Shown here in pieces: positions 44,350 through 54,960 of a stretch of 64,000 bases of DNA (position 1 is its first letter; each line of letters opens with the position of its first letter). Below the pieces are notes generated by a model. The model did not search any database. It worked only from the letters and a program-made list of their open reading frames with translations, and had not been told where the DNA came from. A program made the position numbers and the translations under genes. Source of the stretch: Ischnura elegans (Eukaryota > Arthropoda > Insecta > Odonata > Coenagrionidae); the NCBI RefSeq assembly GCF_921293095.1, contig NC_060246.1, forward strand, positions 111,208,941 through 111,272,940, written 5' to 3'.

Positions 44350-47055
44350 CGCATTTGGCCATGTTCTAAATAAGTTAATCGAGGTCGCCAAGCAGCAAAC
44401 ATAGCAAAGAAGTGTTCAGAATATTTGTGCTGGCGTTTCGTTGCTTTGCGTCGGATTTCAAGATTTTTTAGGAGTCGGTGATTGAAGAGGAAGTTTGAAG
44501 AGAAGGTTTTGCTGCGGGAAAATGGATGAGGAGAAGAAATAAGGAAAGTGAGTGGCTTCGCTTGGTGCTCTTCCATTAATTGCAAACATAACTCCGGCAT
44601 GAAAGAGAAGTATTCAAGAAGTAAGTTTTCCGCTTCCCGATGGATCCAGTAAGTACTGGCTCGTCGTACACCAAGAAATATGAGCGGAAAAATTCATATT
44701 TCTTGGATGTCTATTTTTGCTGGTGACTGTAAATGATCTGATCAAATTCGTTACAATTTGTTTATGCCTATGATTCAGGTACAAAGAATGAGTGATTCGT
44801 TGCCGTGGATAAGATTTGGAGGGTAAGACTTCCAGCTATCTTCACAACGACTGCCGGAATTATAGTGTCCACTTTGACGGAACAATGTTCCGAAATTAAA
44901 AAAAAAATCGATTGCATAGTCATCCGCTTCCCAGTATATTTGAAGTGCCAAATCCTCCTGCGATAGTTGCAAGCAAAGAAATTCTTCGAAGTTGAGTGAC
45001 GAGCCTGTTACTTTGACGGAAGATGCTAACGCTAAGCTATCGAGTAAATCGGTCACTATTATCGAAAACTGATATTAAATTCGGAGAATGACTAAGTTGA
45101 TTTAGCTGCTAATAATTAGACACCAATCCAATTAATTAAATATAATAGACATAGACAATAGACAATAATTAAATCCAATATCTGGCGACAGAGATTCGTT
45201 CAGAATTCTAAATTATTAGTAGTAACTTGTAAAGCCTTCAATAGTTTAACGTCTCATTAAAAAACCTTTAAAAATTTATGTCAAATGACACATTATCTAT
45301 GGGTTAAGGTAGTGCTATTGTTTTAGAGTAGAATTTGAGAAAAGTGAATTATTTGCTGGAATACCTAAGCAGTTAATTTTTACCATTTTAAGTCTTCAGA
45401 TGCAGAAATCGATAATTGTGAAAATCATCGCAGCCAAAATTCATGAAAAGTGTATCTGCCGAAGCTGATTACATTAGTAAGTAAGGGAAAATCATCAACA
45501 GGCAGAGAGTTGAAATTCATCGTCTGAAGTTAAAAAATTAATTATTGATGAAATATAAGGCTGCTAATAATTAAAATTCATTGGAGTACACATGCAGACA
45601 GCATTTACCTGATAAAATTAAGGATTTTGTCACAATGTTTCAGAAGGTAAATAAGTCATCCCTTCAAAAACATACGGTTAAGCCAATGTCTTTAGGCCTT
45701 CATTTTTATTTTTAACTCAAAGGTGCATTCTTATGTAAGCAATTTTGTGCCACTACCAGAAGCATCCATAGAGTACTAAGTAATATACATGTAAATAGAG
45801 GGATATCCGACTGGGTTTTGACGAATATTCAAATGCAAGTAGTGTTACGGGTGATTTGGGAAAGCTCTATTTTATTTGTGTTGGTGATGTCTTTTAAAGC
45901 GATATCTCTTCTATAATATCGGTAAGATTGAACGGGACAACGGCACTGCTACCATGGCCGGGGCAGCATTAGTTTCTATGGTGAAAGGGATTAAAAATAA
46001 TTTGAAATAAGCAATAGGCTACTTTCAAATAAAATGTACTTGCCCTGCTAAGAGCCTAATTCTGTTTCAACCCATTATAAGATTGCATGCTTCAGGACTG
46101 AAAGCCCGTGTTGCAGTGTCTGACATGGGCACTAACTTTCAACAATTTTTAAAAAATGCACAATATGACGCCTGCCAAACCCTATTTCAATGTTCAAGAT
46201 GATCCATTGTTGTGAAAATGTGGTGTTCCTCATATTTTGGTAAGTATGAGGAATAATCTGTTAGTTTGTGACTGCCGTTTTGACGGCCTCCTAAATATTG
46301 CATCCTGGAGTTATATAATTTCTGTTTAATAATGACAAAGTTTAAGGTTAACTGTCGAACTAAATGAATCAATAATAAATTCTAATAGTTTCATGAAGAT
46401 GAAAGATAAATTATCAACTAAAACTTTCAGAATTTATTCAAATAAATCGTGAATCGTGTGGCTGGCTGTCAGAGGGGTAGACTGGCCAGAGCGGAAATCC
46501 CCGCCCGCCGGCCGAAGGGCTGCAGGCCCCGGATAACCCTTGGGCTCTTTGCGAAGATTTTGAGCGTGTAGAGTGGAATGATGATAAAAGATTTGATGAC
46601 GATGACCATCACCCTCGGGGCCCTGAAAAATGTAAAAAGTACACCAAGCGCCTGTCTTTCGCACTGATTTTGTTCCTAAAATGTCCATTTTTGCAATCTG
46701 CTTATCCTAGCCTGCACGTTGGATATTCATTTGTGCTGACCGTTTCGAGTACCAAAGTATCCTGTGACAAGAGAGGGAGCATTCTCTAAATTCAAGGTAA
46801 TAAACTCCAAGTTGCGAGGCACTTAGTCTTAAGAAAAAACTTATCTCCTTCATTTTTATGAGTGTAAAAAGACTGTTAGCTTCTAATCTAGACTAAAGTA
46901 AACTTATTGACACGTTTTTCGGAAGTGAAAAGAGCTGAAAATACGGTGTTTTAAATTATAGATTGAATTATTTTGTTTTCTTATTTTTTTTCGTGATAAA
47001 ATACTCACAAAGGTAAGCCCTCTCACTTTTTCGAGGACAGATTAGCCCGTTGAGA
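44350..47055. other. Long stretch without recognised genes
   Basis: About 2.7 kb, mostly AT-rich. A GC-rich interval near 46490-46620 opens one minus-strand frame of 84 codons, without similarity I recognise. GACAATAG-type words are locally repeated near 45150. No transposon ends were matched. Confidence 0.4.
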
Positions 47056-47061
47056 CCCTTA

Positions 47062-47295
47062 AGGCCGTTTTACACGGGGCACATACTTGCACAATCTGAC
47101 GTGTGTGCGAAGACGCAGTCAAAATTGCGTCGTGTAAAGCGGTGAATTGCTAGAACGCATGCGAGAATGCGTGGACGTGAAATGGCAAAATAGCCCCTGT
47201 TCTAATTTCGTTCATGCATTCGCGAAATTCCACGCCATTTTAGAAGTTAATGCAGTTCTAACCTGCGCAAATCCGTGCCCCGTGTAAAACGGCCA
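47062..47295. mobile_element. PIF/Harbinger-like MITE, copy 2
   Basis: Same 234-bp length, ends (AGGCCGTTTTACACGG) and internal blocks (AAAATTGCGTCGTGTAAAGC, AATAGCCCCTGTTCTA) as 5619-5852. TTA is duplicated at 47059-47061 and 47296-47298. The right terminal base is A rather than T. Same orientation as copy 1. Confidence 0.85.
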
Positions 47296-47298
47296 TTA

Positions 47299-47880
47299 GA
47301 CCACTTTGCCAGCCTTGGCGCCCTTGGATATTAACCAACCACTCCACTCCTGGTCTGACATTCCACTGGTTTTAATCTCCGTCTTAATACCGTTCTTCCA
47401 TTTTACAGTGTGATGATAGATGCGACTTATCGGTATTACCCTTCGCCAATCGCTATATTTCTTCCTTCTGGCTTTCCTCCAATCGTCCCACCAATATCGA
47501 AAAGCAATCAAGTGGACTTGAGTTTAGCTGATGTAGTATTCATTTATTCTGCCTTTTGGTTCCATTAAATGAGCTTCAAATGAAATTGCATAATTTAGCT
47601 TTGTCGAGGGACCCAAGGGAGTTGATAACCCGTCGCTTTCAACGTGGCTGTTATTGTTACATATGGCAACTCTGTCACGAATGAGTCTCTTACAGGGAGG
47701 GATTGGGTGGAATTCTTGCTAGATATTTTGCTAGAAGGGTAAGTAATTTTTCCGAGATGGATTAAGAATTTATTTCATAGATGCAAAGATATTCAAGGGC
47801 AAGATGGGATGGCTTTGCAGGCTGCATCCGGCCCGCGCTGTGTAGTTGGAGACCCTTGGCCAATTTTATAGCTAAATTAT
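47299..47880. other. No gene; Trp-rich antisense open stretch
   Basis: Directly beside the MITE, the minus strand at about 47296-47511 is open for 71 codons of non-repetitive composition with six Trp (for example FRYWWDDWRKARRKKYSDW). The composition is more protein-like than most frames here, but I recognise no family and see no clear splice sites. Confidence 0.25.
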
Positions 47881-47887
47881 TTCTTAA

Positions 47888-48054
47888 TAATCGTTTTTCG
47901 GGTTAATGCCGCGTTGGCTCATTTTGGTGGACGACAGTTGCGGACGCGTTCCAACACCCGTCTTCATTTGGACCCGAAGACGGGAGAAGAAATGCGTCCG
48001 AAACTGTCGTCCGCCAAAACGAGTCGGCGCGGCAATTACCCGAAAAACAATTAT
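47888..48054. mobile_element. Near-perfect foldback element, 167 bp
   Basis: Left arm ATAATCGTTTTTCGGGTTAA ... GGACGACAGTTGCGGACGC is the inverse of the right arm ... GCGTCCGAAACTGTCGTCC ... TTACCCGAAAAACAATTAT. Arms of roughly 75-80 bp meet at a short loop around CGTCTTCATTTGGACCCGAAG. It is GC-richer than its AT-rich flanks. Probably a palindromic MITE; target duplication not resolved. Confidence 0.75.
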
Positions 48055-48779
48055 CAATTCAATCACCGCGGAAGCCTACGCACTAAATTATTTGTTAGTT
48101 ATAGAGAAGCAGTCTGTCTTGATCACCTTCGTAATGCCAATTATCCCTTCCATTATAATCTTGCGGAGGAAAGCGGAAAAATAAGTTTTCTCGGGCGATG
48201 TTGGTACCCGGCTCGCTTTCCATAGTTTACGTTTTTTATCGTTTCGCTTTCCATTACCTTTTTTCCGAAGGAAAGTAACCGTAAAGCTGACTTCTAAATC
48301 TTTTGTGGGTGCCCTTGGAAATGGAACTAGCCTTGATTTCTTCTTTTCTCTTTTTCGTACCATAATGTAATGTGCAATTGCGAAAGCTAATTTTGACGAA
48401 GAAGAAGATCGGACCCCGGTTATTCTCAACGAATAATCTGGCTTACCTATGGAAGTGAATTGCGTCTAACTTGTAGTGTTGCCTTTTCACCTCTATGTAC
48501 TTCTTGAAAAACAGTGGGTAGCATATGAAGATAAGGTAAATGAAATAGTGGAAAAAATGGATCGTTATGCAATGAACACCGGTATATAGAATTTATCTTC
48601 GGGAGAGGGATGCCAAGATCAGTGTAAAGTTACGTTATGTAATTCTATATAAGAAAATTTCGCTAAATTTTGTATGTAAACCAAAGGAAAATTAAAGTGA
48701 AAGAATAAAATTAGTGTGATATTATATGCATGTATAATAAGTTCAACAGATGCAGGCTTCAATAGGTGGAAGTTAGACA

Positions 48780-48950
48780 TATTTAAATAATAAAAGATCG
48801 TAGCACTTTTCTACAAGAATTTTTAATGCGTACTACGCGTTTCGGCTGGTACAAGACTTTGTACCAGATGATGGCTCAGTGAGCCGAAACGCGTTGTACG
48901 CATTAAAAATTCTTGTAGAAAAGTGCTATGATCTTTTATTTATTTAAATA
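48780..48950 (+). mobile_element. Long palindrome with hammerhead-like core (Penelope-like)
   Basis: Arms of about 68 bp (…AAAAGATCGTAGCACTTTTC… and inverse …GAAAAGTGCTATGATCTTTT…) differ at only a few positions. The centre on the + strand holds GGTACAAGACTTTGTACC, a hairpin, then AGATGATGGCTCAGTGAGCC and GAAACGCGT. GGCUC-AGU-GAGCC forms a perfect 5-bp stem directly before GAAAC, and AGAUGA differs by one base from the UGAUGA catalytic turn. This is the clearest hammerhead-like copy in the window. Confidence 0.65.
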
Positions 48951-48979
48951 TGCATATATAATGACTATTATATGCATGT

Positions 48980-49254
48980 CAGTGGCGTAACTATGGGGGG
49001 GGGGGGGTTGTGGGGGATAGATCCCCCCCAAAGCCTCCGAGAAAGAAAAAAATATTCAAAACCAATCTTTGGTTTTGTCTTATAGTAACTGCATCTGCTT
49101 AAAGTTAATTTTTTAGTGCCAAAAAGATGTCATATGTATTTCCTGGCATGTCATTTTAAAAACATTTTCCCGAACCCCCCAAGGGGAGAGGGGGGAGTCG
49201 CCACCCCAGGCCATCTCATCCTCCCCCCAAAGCATATTCCTAGTTACGCCACTG
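48980..49254. mobile_element. hAT-like MITE
   Basis: Ends CAGTGGCGTAACTATGGG and, inverted at the right, CAGTGGCGTAACTAGGAAT. Octamers ATGCATGT and ATGCATCT flank it (seven of eight identical). The interior has a 13-G run and C-rich blocks near the right end. 275 bp, non-coding. It lies 30 bp from the palindrome at 48780-48950. Confidence 0.88.
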
Positions 49255-49640
49255 ATGCATCTATAATATCTCGATAGCTCTCTGGGGCAGGCGGTACACA
49301 AAGAGATGAGGGCTCCTAGGTGGGTCCTCTGAAGGATACAACACACCGGGGCCGGGAACCAAGTCAGAGACTTATACGCCCACGCTCCCGGGGAGCGGTT
49401 TGGATGGGAAGGAACAAGGAAAGAGGCGCCGCCGCGATAGGAGCCCGTCGACGCCTCTGGGATAGGGAAAGGGTTGGAAGGGAAGGGACGGGGAAAAACA
49501 CCTTAACGCTATAGAAGCGGAAAGGGCCCGCTCACTAACGAGACCCGGCATCAGCCATCAATGTGCCAACGATTTTGGAGGATTTTCCTATTTAAGAGAA
49601 AAACCCAGCGATCACATCGTTGGATTAGACGGTAGACAGC

Positions 49641-49691
49641 TTAAACGCTAAAAATGACCTTCAGAGTGAGCGTATCATTTTTAGCGTTTAA
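49641..49691. repeat. 17-bp perfect inverted repeat (hairpin)
   Basis: TTAAACGCTAAAAATGA and its exact inverse TCATTTTTAGCGTTTAA are separated by 17 nt. A single short stem of this perfection stands out from the surroundings. Could be a tiny foldback, a transcriptional hairpin or a protein-binding palindrome. Confidence 0.6.
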
Positions 49692-49694
49692 TTT

Positions 49695-50605
49695 TCACAA
49701 AATGTTTGCCTCATCTGCAAGGAGCCGAGCCACCTGGGAAAATATATACACAGCTCTGTGCAATCAAAATCTTGCCAATATTATTGTCTAAGCAAGAGTA
49801 TGCGATGATTTTGATCCCAGTGCGGGTCACAATTAATGTGGGCCTCTTCCTGCGCATGAATTTACTTTTCTATTAATATCATAGGGATATGGAATATTTT
49901 TAAGAATGCAATAAAGTATTTCGACAAATACTGAACTAATTTCAGCCGGCATCCTAATTTACAATTTACATGTGTTGGGTATGTTCTTACGACAATTCAA
50001 CCCATAGTTTGTCATAAGGAAAGGTTCCATCTGATTTCATCTTCGGGAGTTTTTAAATTAAGAATTCTATTTCTGGTAATCGGTGTCTACCCCTCGTAAA
50101 TTAGGCATTGTATTTTAACTCTATTAAAAAACCTACTTCTGGCTATTGAGTATTATCTTGTCCTTTTATTACTTTCATATGCAAATCTTGAGTCAAAACT
50201 TCTGCGAATTCATCCGAGAGTTGGCGTTATTTTGAAAAAAATAATTATGTACTCGGCCACATCTATCAATAGATAATACACAATGTTTCTTGCTTTCCCC
50301 AGTTTTATTTCATGAAGCAAATGAAAAACGTATCATCTTCCGCCTACCGCATTCATTAAAAAAATCTCTCTCTGTAAGGTATGTAGGTACTCGAGAATAG
50401 TCGTCATTGTTATATTCTTTCTAGCGAGAGTGTAATTAGAAGGGGTACAAAATCTATAATTGGCTTTGGAGTGATTAAAAACATTGATATACTGTTTATA
50501 ATATTCGGTAATATCTGTAACTTCCCTCCATTAATATTACGTCTATATTACTTACCCACAATATGTCTATACTTGCCGTGGAAGAGATTTGATGCATTCC
50601 CGGCG
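49695..50605. other. No gene recognised
   Basis: AT-rich. No matches to other repeats of the window. Confidence 0.35.
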
Positions 50606-50610
50606 ATTAA

Positions 50611-50866
50611 TGTGGGTAAATTCATCTCCCACCGGATCAAATTCTCAATTTTAGCCAACGTTTGAAGCTCCGACTCGGAACTCATCCTCAGGGCTGCTGA
50701 ATGTCGTTTTATTTGTTATAAACTAATTTAAAAACATATTTTTAAACAAATAAACAAACCCCATTCAGGATGCCTGAGGATGATCCGAGAGTCGGAACTT
50801 GAAACGTTGGCTAAAATGGAGAATTTAACCCGGTGAGAATCCCGAGAAGAGTTTACTCATATCCTA
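50611..50866. mobile_element. Penelope-like inverted pair
   Basis: About 80-bp arms at 50611-50692 and 50773-50866 are inverse copies (TTTTAGCCAACGTTTGAAG against CTTGAAACGTTGGCTAAAA). On the + strand at 50772-50812 the right arm reads GCCTGAGGATGATCCGAGAG then TCGGAACTTGAAACGTTGG, the familiar CCTGA..ATGA...GAAACG motif. The two arms flank about 80 bp of AT-rich sequence. Confidence 0.6.
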
Positions 50867-50869
50867 CCT

Positions 50870-52195
50870 CTTCTTCTCCTATTCATGAATCGTATTATCT
50901 TCCATCTCATCTAACCATTATTTATGCTTGAACGTGGGTTTTTATAATTCTTCACTCTATTATTTCTCATCAGCAATTAGATCTGCCATTTATTATCTCT
51001 CTCTCTCTCGATTGTATTCTTTCGATGCAAGCTGTCAACAATCCTAACTTGCTCGTTTGTTTCCCATCTACCACATATTCCATACCCTTACACTAACCCA
51101 AATCTTGACCGCCTATATCCTTTTCTCGACTTTATTTCTCAGTGTCCCCATTATTCAACTGAAAATTTTGCAACCTGCCATTTTGGGTCAAAAGTCTTAC
51201 AAGTTCCATCGATCAGTCGATGGGGTGTCAATAGTTCCAGGTGTAAGCTACGAATCTTCGAATAAAACCGTAATTTTGACATTACTATAACTGTGTAATT
51301 CCTCATATTTATTTCAAGTTTGTCAGCTATCTCCTCAAAATATTTTAACACCTTACATGAATTATATATTGTCAGCAAAGAGTGGCGTGAAGAGTTCCGG
51401 TTGTTTCCACTAAAATGATGCTTCTTCTCTGATATTTGTTTTCAAACCCACTTTGATGAAAGAGGTAAGGAAATACGTGTGGAAATTAAAGCGTAATTTT
51501 TTTCACAAATGCGACGAGCATAAGAAAAATGAAGGATCTGAAAATTTGTATCATCTTTGCCTTAAACAAGATCAAATCTTATCAAAGGATCTTATCAAAT
51601 GAAAAACGTTTTGAAGAGCGGCAGAAGAAACAGATGCTGGGTTTTCATCAGCCTGATCGTGTGAAAATCTTTTCATGGGAGATTAATTGAACAATAATAT
51701 GATACACCAAGAATGCCCCAACGACAAAATTCTTTCTTAATATGCTTGTAAATTCAATAGAGAATACACTTGATTTTATGGCTGCCGCCAATAATTTACA
51801 TCTTTCTTTGCTTTAACTAAAGGTCAACTTTATCAGGATAAAAATAAAGCAAGAAATTGTTTCTCGCGTGTATCTTTTCGCATTGTTTCGATACATTATT
51901 TTCCTATACATTCTTCGTTCATCTTTTTAAGTCTCAACCTTTTAGGATCTCAGGGGCAAAACACGCCCGAGATAAAATCGTCAGATAAATAAAAATTGAC
52001 AAAATAAGACGTATTTATATCGAAACGTTTACAGCTATAAACCCTCCCCAGTAGTTTCCTCTTGTATGTAAATTTAAATTAAACTGGGTAAATTGGGTGA
52101 ATGCAACCCCAAAAATTGTTTGTGGCAAAATTCCTTCCTTAAACTTTCAAAACGACAAGTTTCAATTAGATATGGCGGCTCTTATGGTTAGCTTG
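50870..52195. other. No gene recognised; short (TC)n
   Basis: A TCTCTCTCTCTC run near 50997 is the only simple repeat. AT-rich with no matched elements, leading into the GC-rich promoter candidate. Confidence 0.4.
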
Positions 52196-52199
52196 GATG

Positions 52200-52327
52200 A
52201 GAATCGGATCCCATGAGGGGAAGGGAGGGAGGGTCCCTCCCCTACTCTGTCTCTCTCCCTCCGTGGAGGGGAGGGGAGGGAGTGAGGTTATCTATATATA
52301 TAAGAGCGCCCCCTCGCTCACTTCGCC
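52200..52327 (+). promoter_or_regulatory. Candidate polymerase II core promoter
   Basis: A G/C-rich upstream block with GGGAGGGAGGG and GGGGAGGGGAGGG tracts precedes TATATAAG at 52297-52304, a consensus TATA box. An initiator match CCACTCT with A at 52328 lies 31 bp downstream, the expected distance; an alternative TCACTTC has A at 52320. The combination of G-rich upstream element, TATA, initiator and following CpG-rich exon-like sequence is the best promoter signature in the window. Confidence 0.6.
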
Positions 52328-52584
52328 ACTCTCTCTCCGTACCCGTGAGCGCGCGCTCCTCAGATTCCCGCCACCGCCACCTCCGCATCGACGCCGCGCT
52401 GCGGGTGCGGCATCCAACAGTCCTACACCTCTCCCCTTGACCCTCACTCCCTGCAGTGTACTCTTGCTGTGTGACGCGATCGCAACGGAGATCGTCCACC
52501 GTCTGGGACTTGGCCTGCCACGGGATTTAAGGAGCACTCGACGCCTTATCTCCTCTTCTTCCCTCTCCACCGTTTTCCGATCAG
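52328..52584 (+). other. Candidate non-coding first exon of a host gene
   Basis: About 257 bp of CpG-rich sequence runs from the predicted start site to a consensus splice donor, GATCAG|GTAAGG, with the intron starting at 52585. There is no ATG in the interval, as expected of a 5' untranslated exon whose coding start lies in a later exon. Base composition drops to AT-rich immediately after the donor. No downstream coding exon could be identified in the remaining 11 kb, so the first intron would be long. This is inferred from signals only. Confidence 0.5.
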
Positions 52585-53625
52585 GTAAGGACGGCACTGC
52601 ATGCTTCACTTTAGCCTTCTTTTGAACTCATTCGATCCTCTTGTGGACGATAGTGTGTGTGTGATGTAGATCCGCGTGTGGAAATGAGGCGAGTCGTGCA
52701 CTTAGCGGGAGGTGATAACAAGGGGATCTGACAGCGGGCTGCTTTCAACCGATTGGAGTTTTGACTAGACGTGTGCCCGGACAATAAAAAATTCGACGGT
52801 AGCGGCGCCCGAGCGTTTTTTTTTTGGCTTGGCGGTGTCCTCGCCAATACGAGTGTAGCGAAGTGGTTACTTACAAATAAAATTGGATTTCATGCATTAA
52901 TAAGAGCAAAACTAATTTTAAATATCGAGTATGCATCATTATACCGAGTATATTCTGTGAAATTCGCGATATTATTTCGTTCCTTCTCAGCATCGGCGTG
53001 GACTTACTCTCTTCCGAACTATCTTCTTGTGCTGACTTTTTCATCAGCCTCATCGTGTGAAAAAAATTCTGCCTCCTTTCGAGTTTTGACCGAGAGCCTC
53101 CTTTTTTATCGCACAAAGTGAAATCGCATGGGCATTTTGGTAAGGCGGGTAGAGGATAAAGGGAGTTTTAAGTAATCAAAAATACCTTGCAGACTCACCT
53201 GAAGGTCTGAAGATAGCGCTCATGAAGCTGCAGTGTATTCAGTACGCTTTACCTCAGGAACTGAATTTTTAAAGAACCTTGAGGCAAAATTTATATTTAC
53301 TTTGAAAATCTGCAAGGAGAAATCTGTAATGGACAGTAAATGAAATATCAAGTTTATAAAAAACAACCATAATTAACGTAATTGAATAATTTAAATAAGA
53401 TAATAGTTGGTACTTAGGATCATGACTAATAGCGCTGTCTTTTGGCTCTTCGGGTCTAAGCGTTGCAAGCACGGAAGTTTCTTTCCCGTTTGGTCGGTCG
53501 TTTTTAGTTTTTTTTTCTCGTGGTGTGTGTTGCTCATTTAAAATCGTGCTAAGCCTTATCAGATATTATGCTTAATTTATTGAAAATTTCGAAGTGCACA
53601 AGGTAGACCCTTATCTAAGCTTGCC
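52585..53625. other. No recognised exon; possible first intron
   Basis: AT-rich sequence after the donor. Open frames near 52771-53121 show no recognised domain. Confidence 0.3.
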
Positions 53626-53626
53626 T

Positions 53627-53852
53627 GTTTCTTGAAAATTGACATATTAACTTTGAGAAAATATTCCAAATTTAAACTTAAGTTTTCTTGAAAATTGACA
53701 TTTTAACTTTGAGAAAATATTCCAAATTTAAACTTAAGTTTTCTTGAAAATTGACATTTTAACTTTGAGAAAATATTCCAAATTTAAACTTAAGTTTTCT
53801 TGAAAATTGACTTTTTAACTTTGAGAAAATATTCAAAATTTAAACTTAAGTT
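53627..53852 (+). repeat. 56-bp tandem repeat, four copies
   Basis: Unit CTTGAAAATTGACATTTTAA followed by CTTTGAGAAAATATTCC and AAATTTAAACTTAAGTTTT. Successive units start at 53631, 53687, 53743 and 53799, an exact 56-bp spacing. Copies differ at only a few bases, mostly in the first and last units. AT-rich, no coding interpretation. Confidence 0.93.
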
Positions 53853-53854
53853 TG

Positions 53855-54535
53855 AGATAAAAAGCAAATGTTTAAAATGGTCAGCTCAGCATGCTCCGAA
53901 AATTTCGAGACTACTGGGTGAAAATTATGCACTTTTCAGCAAATTTATTTTTAAAAAATCAACGTGTTTCAACTCACAAAGTTAGGTCAAAGTCAACTCA
54001 GGTGCAAAAGGAATCCTTTCCATGGCATGAAGCCTAGATAAGTTTTAATCAAATATTTTGCTCGCGAAGGAAGACAAAATACGACTGATCCAGCAAGACT
54101 GTTGCGTTTTCTTAATCCTCTGATAACTACGGAAGAGCAGCGAGTGCATTGTTGAATGTCCATTTGATCGCAGCTTCTATTCTCACTCTATCGTGCTCAC
54201 CTTTTCCTGAACGCTTTCCAATCGTCTGCACCGCTCCCTCATCAGAGATCGCCTTTGCGCTGAGCTCGCGAATGCTCTCTTCAACCTTTTAAACCGGCCG
54301 CGGCCACTTCCTGATTTTTTTTCCTCCCGCCGTATCTCCTTTTAATGACTCGCCATTACCTCACCGAGATTGCGTCTCAATAAAATTTGCGTGCAAAATC
54401 GTGAAAGCGGGTGAAGTGTTCTTGCTGGAATAATAAATATCTCTCCCCCCTCTTCTTCGATGCAAATTTTCGCTCGACCCGTGTGCTTCATTTCCATGCG
54501 ATACGGATGGGATTCACCGTGAAAAAATTCAATTA
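53855..54535. other. No gene recognised
   Basis: Mixed composition with a GC-rich stretch around 54280-54340. Nothing matched. Confidence 0.35.
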
Positions 54536-54540
54536 ACATG

Positions 54541-54680
54541 TCCGGGGATCAAACTTGGATCTTCCAACTCCCTTGCATCTCTCTCCCTCACTGGTTGGTG
54601 TAAGCTGTAAGGTATCATATCGCCTGGAACAGTTTGATCTGTATTAAGAAGTTCCCGGTTCAAATGCTATCGGTCAAGTC
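54541..54680. repeat. Weak tRNA-like SINE relics
   Basis: Minus-strand AAGTTTGATCCCC (near 54544) and plus-strand CCCGGTTCAAATGC (near 54655) resemble B boxes. A-box partners are poorly defined. Probably two worn SINE heads facing each other. Confidence 0.3.
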
Positions 54681-54747
54681 AATTAATTTTTTTGCGTAGA
54701 AATCCATCCGTGGCGAATAAAACGGAATTAACAGGCAAAAAGGTTGT

Positions 54748-54960
54748 CCTTGGTGGTGGATGGTTAACGTCCTCGCCAGCCAATTCTGGGGTCACGGGTT
54801 CAATTCTCGTCTGAGTAGGTTTTCCCTCATTCAGAATATGGGTATGGGTAAATTTCTTCAGGTCCGGTCCCCGTAACATCAAAACACAGGCTACTCCGTC
54901 TAGGATTCCTAGAGATACGTCTCATAACGAAAAATCCATAAAGGAAAGACAGGAGTGCTT
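54748..54960 (+). mobile_element. tRNA-derived SINE (S3)
   Basis: TGGTGGATGGTTAACGTCCT (A-box region) and GGGTCACGGGTTCAATTCTC (B box GGTTCAATTCT) sit at tRNA spacing. A body follows with GTAGGTTTTCCCTCATTC, GGTCCGGTCCCCGTAACATC and ACGTCTCATAACGAAAAATC. The head resembles S2, the body is different. No anticodon-arm or acceptor pairing typical of a functional tRNA. Confidence 0.65.

Noticed and set aside
47296..47511. Trp-rich 71-codon antisense frame as an exon
   Set aside because: Composition is suggestive, but there is no ATG in the frame start, no clear acceptor or donor, and no family recognised. Kept only as a note.
15247..49009. G-runs of 9-13 bases as G-quadruplex regulatory elements
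   Set aside because: Most of the long runs (near 15247, 16344, 18645, 48997) lie inside or at the ends of hAT MITEs and are explained by those families.
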